Source: Pelodera strongyloides (lineage: Eukaryota; Nematoda; Chromadorea; Rhabditida; Rhabditidae). Taken from it: a DNA stretch of 64,000 nucleotides. The stretch is taken from positions 186,001-250,000 of the forward strand of contig JAANDG010000072.1 of NCBI GenBank assembly GCA_036852015.1, read 5' to 3'. The notes under the pieces are model-generated. The model worked only from the letters and a program-made list of their open reading frames with translations, searched no databases and had not been told where the DNA came from. Both the position numbers and the translations under genes were made by a program. Position 1 is the first letter of the stretch. Each line of letters opens with the position of its first letter. Of the stretch, positions 61,401 through 64,000 are shown piece by piece.

Positions 61401-63600
61401 CATTGCCGCTGCCAAAGAAACCAACCGGCAAGAGACCGGCTCCGAAACTGAAACCGACCGACGAAGATGAGGAACCAGAAACTGACGCCACCATCCCGCT
61501 GAAACCAAAGAAGAAGAAAACGGACCAAGAACCACAGGGTGAGCATTATTTCTTTGGAATTCGAGGCGACAAACAGAGTTTTTCAAATAAAAGATCCTTT
61601 GATCTGTGCAACGATCAGGTACATTCATTTCTTTGAGAATAATTGATGTTAGTTTGGGTTGTTATTTTAAAAACGGAATACTGCAATAAGAAACTTACAG
61701 ACGAGGAGATGCCTGACGAAGAAGAGCCAGAAGAACCGGATGAAGAAATGGATGAAGAGGAACCGGAGGTGAGAGATGTGAATGGCGAGAAATCATAAAT
61801 TGACTTTCAGCTGGGCACATAACAGAATCCGCACATTTTAACGCGTTCGGGGTTCGGGTATGCCGTTTGTCGCCGTCAACATGAATAGGAGATTGCAGAT
61901 CAAGTGCGTTCAAGGTAAAAAATACTTCTGATTACAGGATAAACCCAAGAAACCAAAGAAGAAAAAGGCACCGCGCAAGAAGAAGCCAAGAGAAAAGAAA
62001 CCGAAAGAGAAGAAACCGAAAGAGCCAAAGAAACCAAAATGGAATCCACCACCCCTTCCACCCCCTGAGTGGATACCAATGCCACCAAAAGAGAAGAGCA
62101 TCGTTGAAACCAACAAGGAGGAGAAAATACCGCCAACACGGCGATACGCTAAGAAACCTAAACATCTGTAAGTGTCATTTTTGTTGTATGATATAAATAA
62201 TTTGGACTGCATGTCAACAACATTACCAGACAATTTTCTCACCTTAACCTATTGCTTTCAGTGACGTGTTCATCCCCTTCGAAATTCCTTGGGAGCAGAC
62301 ACCGGCCAAGGAAACTCAAGCTGGAATGGGTGCTTTTGGACATCCGAGAGAACAGAATGTCAAAGTGGATCATGGAGACAAGCCGCTTGTTCAGGTTCGC
62401 ACATAAACTGCATGCTTTGGAACAACTGTTAGTGGGCGCCACATTAATTCACCTTGTAATATGACCGTGTGTTACGAGTATGTGAATATTAATAAGCTTA
62501 ATTTAGTTTTTTCATTTCACTGACATTGTAGGGCGCACAACATACCGAAACAGTGCTTCCACTTTGGGAAGATAAGAAGGATCTAGCTAGTCGATCTGGC
62601 GACCATGCATTTGGAGCTCCACGCTCGAATGTTGGCAAAACAATCGATAACCACGAATACCAAACAGATCCGGAGAAGGTAAACTAATGCACCACCTTTA
62701 TAACTAATAACAAGATTCGGGATTTGTGACCATACAATATTAGCAAGCATGATTTTGTCTTTAGTTAAAACTTACCGAGACTGTCATTCCGTACGTAAAT
62801 CGCGGAGCAGTGCAACCCAAACAACTCGGATCCTTTGGAACTTTGCGACCGCAGGTAAGCTAGTTTTCGCCAATGTGCTTTATGAGGCTAAACTTAAGCT
62901 CAATAATGGTTACTGTATACGTGGTAGCGACATTCAGATTGGCAACATCAATCCGGTTCACATTTCTGATTTCAATGGCGTTTCTTGTTTCAGACCGATA
63001 AGGCGATCGAATGGGGTCAATTGTCACCAGGAATGGAGAAGAAATCACAAGGATTTATCAGCAAACAGTTCAAGTCGAATGCCACGACGAAGGCGGGAAC
63101 CAATGTTATGGACAGGTTTAGAAACTCGGTATGTTGTAACGACAAACACTACGCTAGTTGCGAGAGAAGCCACCCACTATATTTCTTCAGTAAGTATATT
63201 TCTTCAGTCAAGCTAGCATATAACAGGCTGTTATTTATTGATTCAGGCAATGGGTGCTGACTTCGATAGGCAAAGTGAATCAATAGTGCCTCTCTTGTTC
63301 GACAACTTGGGATGTCATCTGAAGGAAGGCTCTGAGTACGGCTCATTCCGACCGACGATCGCTGTCAGTACGGGAGGATACCCAATGTCGTATGATGAAG
63401 AAAGACGATGCAAAATGATCATACCGTTCCAGGTAATTTATAATTGTTGGTCGGCAAATTAGAATTTAAACAAAGAATTTGGAATGCAAATAATTTTAAA
63501 TAAGAGCAAACATCCAAAATTAGCTTGCGAATTTGCACAAACAATTTAGAATGTAATTAAGACCAACACATTTTAGACAAGGCCTTCCTACGCGCATTGA
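52484..63600 (+). CDS. Calponin-like (CLIK) repeat protein with giant PEVK-like array
   Basis: Exons: 52484-52504 (MPSDEEE, weak), 54012-54100 (or to 54077), 54636-54873 (or from 54610), 55089-55172, 55673-61538, 61701-61768, 61938-62167, 62262-62394, 62532-62678, 62765-62854, 62994-63128, 63247-63432, 63577-63600 (TGA, weak); about 2,436 aa. The order is an acidic N-terminus, a 5.9-kb exon of Lys/Pro/Ala/Glu-rich repeats, an acidic and then a very basic KKPKEKKPK segment, and five calponin-like motifs near the end: PAKETQAGMGAFGHPR, KKDLASRSGDHAFGAPR, VQPKQLGSFGTLRP, a diverged one in 62994-63128, and GCHLKEGSEYGSFRP. UNC-87/CLIK proteins use such motifs to bind actin in muscle; a long disordered extension recalls pharyngeal-muscle CLIK proteins. 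The 55089 acceptor is TTAAG, not TTCAG. Without the last splice the frame ends at 63462. Confidence 0.8.
55275..55653 (+). repeat. Dispersed repeat, copy 2, in an intron of the calponin-like gene
   Basis: Same family and orientation as 10268-10596: CCAGCCGGCTACGCCGCCCG at the start and CTTTATATAATAAGATT at the end. It contains an internal tandem duplication of CATGGCTGATACCGCACATG plus CATTCCGCAGC. It ends only 19 bases before the acceptor of the giant exon. Confidence 0.8.
56471..60484 (+). repeat. Coding repeat array: ten PEVK-like blocks with 24-bp sub-repeats
   Basis: Blocks begin with the codons for IPK(L/I)KLPDDEPVAEATIPLK at 56471, 56795, 57143, 57491, 57839, 58187, 58679, 59003, 59471 and 59939. 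Each contains EELPCEELGGPSPKKDPK, INFKEPSKP, then a variable run of an eight-residue unit resembling KPATPAAA. Spacings are 324, 348, 348, 348, 348, 492, 324, 468 and 468 bases, that is 324 plus 0, 1, 7 or 6 units of 24. The two length scales therefore evolve separately: whole-block duplication and small-unit slippage, both frame-preserving. Confidence 0.95.
60485..61140 (+). repeat. Second coding repeat: three 219-bp blocks
   Basis: Blocks start with KKPADSEDPADLIGAPTKK at 60485, 60704 and 60923 (spacing 219 bases, 73 residues). Each ends in PVPKLKLPD and THATIPLKP, or a related end in the third. A weaker fourth copy (KKPEDSEDPADL) starts near 61150. It shares the KLKLPDDE and ATIPLKP modules with the upstream array, so both arose from a common ancestor. 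Confidence 0.93.
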
Positions 63601-64000
63601 AGACAAACAACGACCAAACGAATATTATTTTAATAACAAGTTTGTGTTTACTCATTTATTTTAAAATGTTATCATTGTAGTTTCTTTAATAATGATGTGT
63701 ACTGAAGTGTCATTGTCATAAACGAAAGGAAAGTCCATGTTTTTCTAATTAGCGGAAAGTATTGAATTAAAACCGTTTTTTTGTATCTGACAGACGCTAC
63801 TAATACAGGTATCTTAGGTTATATAAAGCGTAGCTGACTTTCTTTTTTGCACATTTGCTTTGTTTCGCACATATCGGTGACACTTCTAAAGTTGATTTGT
63901 CTGAAATAAATATTTATAAATAAATGTTTATTGAGTTTCTTTATTGACGAAAAAGTTAGATGACGGAGTGCAAAAAGGGTAACTAAACCGATTCGATTCA
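63601..64000 (+). other. 3' flank of the calponin-like gene
   Basis: AT-rich, with AATAAA at 63905-63910 and 63919-63924 that could end the transcript. No other feature. Confidence 0.5.

Noticed and set aside
60661..61494. 277-codon minus-strand frame
   Set aside because: Antisense shadow of the Lys/Pro/Glu repeats of the calponin-like gene.
1..64000. CRISPR arrays, rRNA genes, bacterial-type operons, spliced-leader RNA genes
   Set aside because: Looked for and not seen. The tandem repeats present have no unique spacers and lie in introns or coding exons.

Overview
The window looks like genomic DNA from a rhabditine nematode, most likely a strongylid (clade V) parasite or relative. It is AT-rich, has small GT-AG introns with TTTCAG-type acceptors, and two genes carry an acceptor just 5' of the start codon as expected for spliced-leader trans-splicing. 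Genes are separated by long repeat-bearing stretches. Bacterial features (operons, CRISPR, rRNA) are absent. Most genes are split into many short exons, so single open frames are misleading; the models below were assembled by hand from splice signals, phase matching and protein-family motifs.

Layout, left to right: (1) + strand 1-4926, the 3' part of a chitin-deacetylase-like protein with EB-type cysteine modules; (2) about 10 kb of repeats and unique AT-rich DNA; (3) + strand 14898-21066, an inward-rectifier K+ channel (375 aa, 11 exons); (4) about 7.6 kb without a recognisable gene; (5) + strand 28656-32003, a ceramide synthase (325 aa, 7 exons); (6) - strand 42137-34376, an SLC10/SBF transporter with an extracellular N-terminal domain (about 510 aa, 11 exons, first exon uncertain); (7) 42.3-43.9 kb, small basic possible genes of unknown nature; (8) - strand 46775-44752, a NADAR-domain protein with a coiled coil and an RGG tail (332 aa, 7 exons); (9) - strand 51577-47972, a UDP-glycosyltransferase (521 aa, 12 exons); (10) + strand 52484-63600, a calponin-like (CLIK) repeat muscle-type protein of about 2,400 aa whose 5.9-kb exon encodes a PEVK-like array of Lys/Pro/Ala repeats.

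The genes do not form an obvious pathway or operon; they are ordinary conserved nematode genes with different jobs (cuticle/matrix, excitability, sphingolipids, transport, conjugation, muscle). The unusual content is in details: a 92%-identical copy of a deacetylase exon stranded in an intron, probable loss of catalytic histidines in that protein, a frameshifted exon-like fossil inside the NADAR gene, a GC-AG intron, four TA-flanked foldback elements (MITEs), a 95-bp minisatellite in a ceramide-synthase intron, and a protein repeat whose period changes in exact 24-bp steps.

Limits: all family calls are by motif recognition without database searches. Exon boundaries rest on consensus and phase only. 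The first exons of genes 1 and 6 and the last exon of gene 10 are the least certain.
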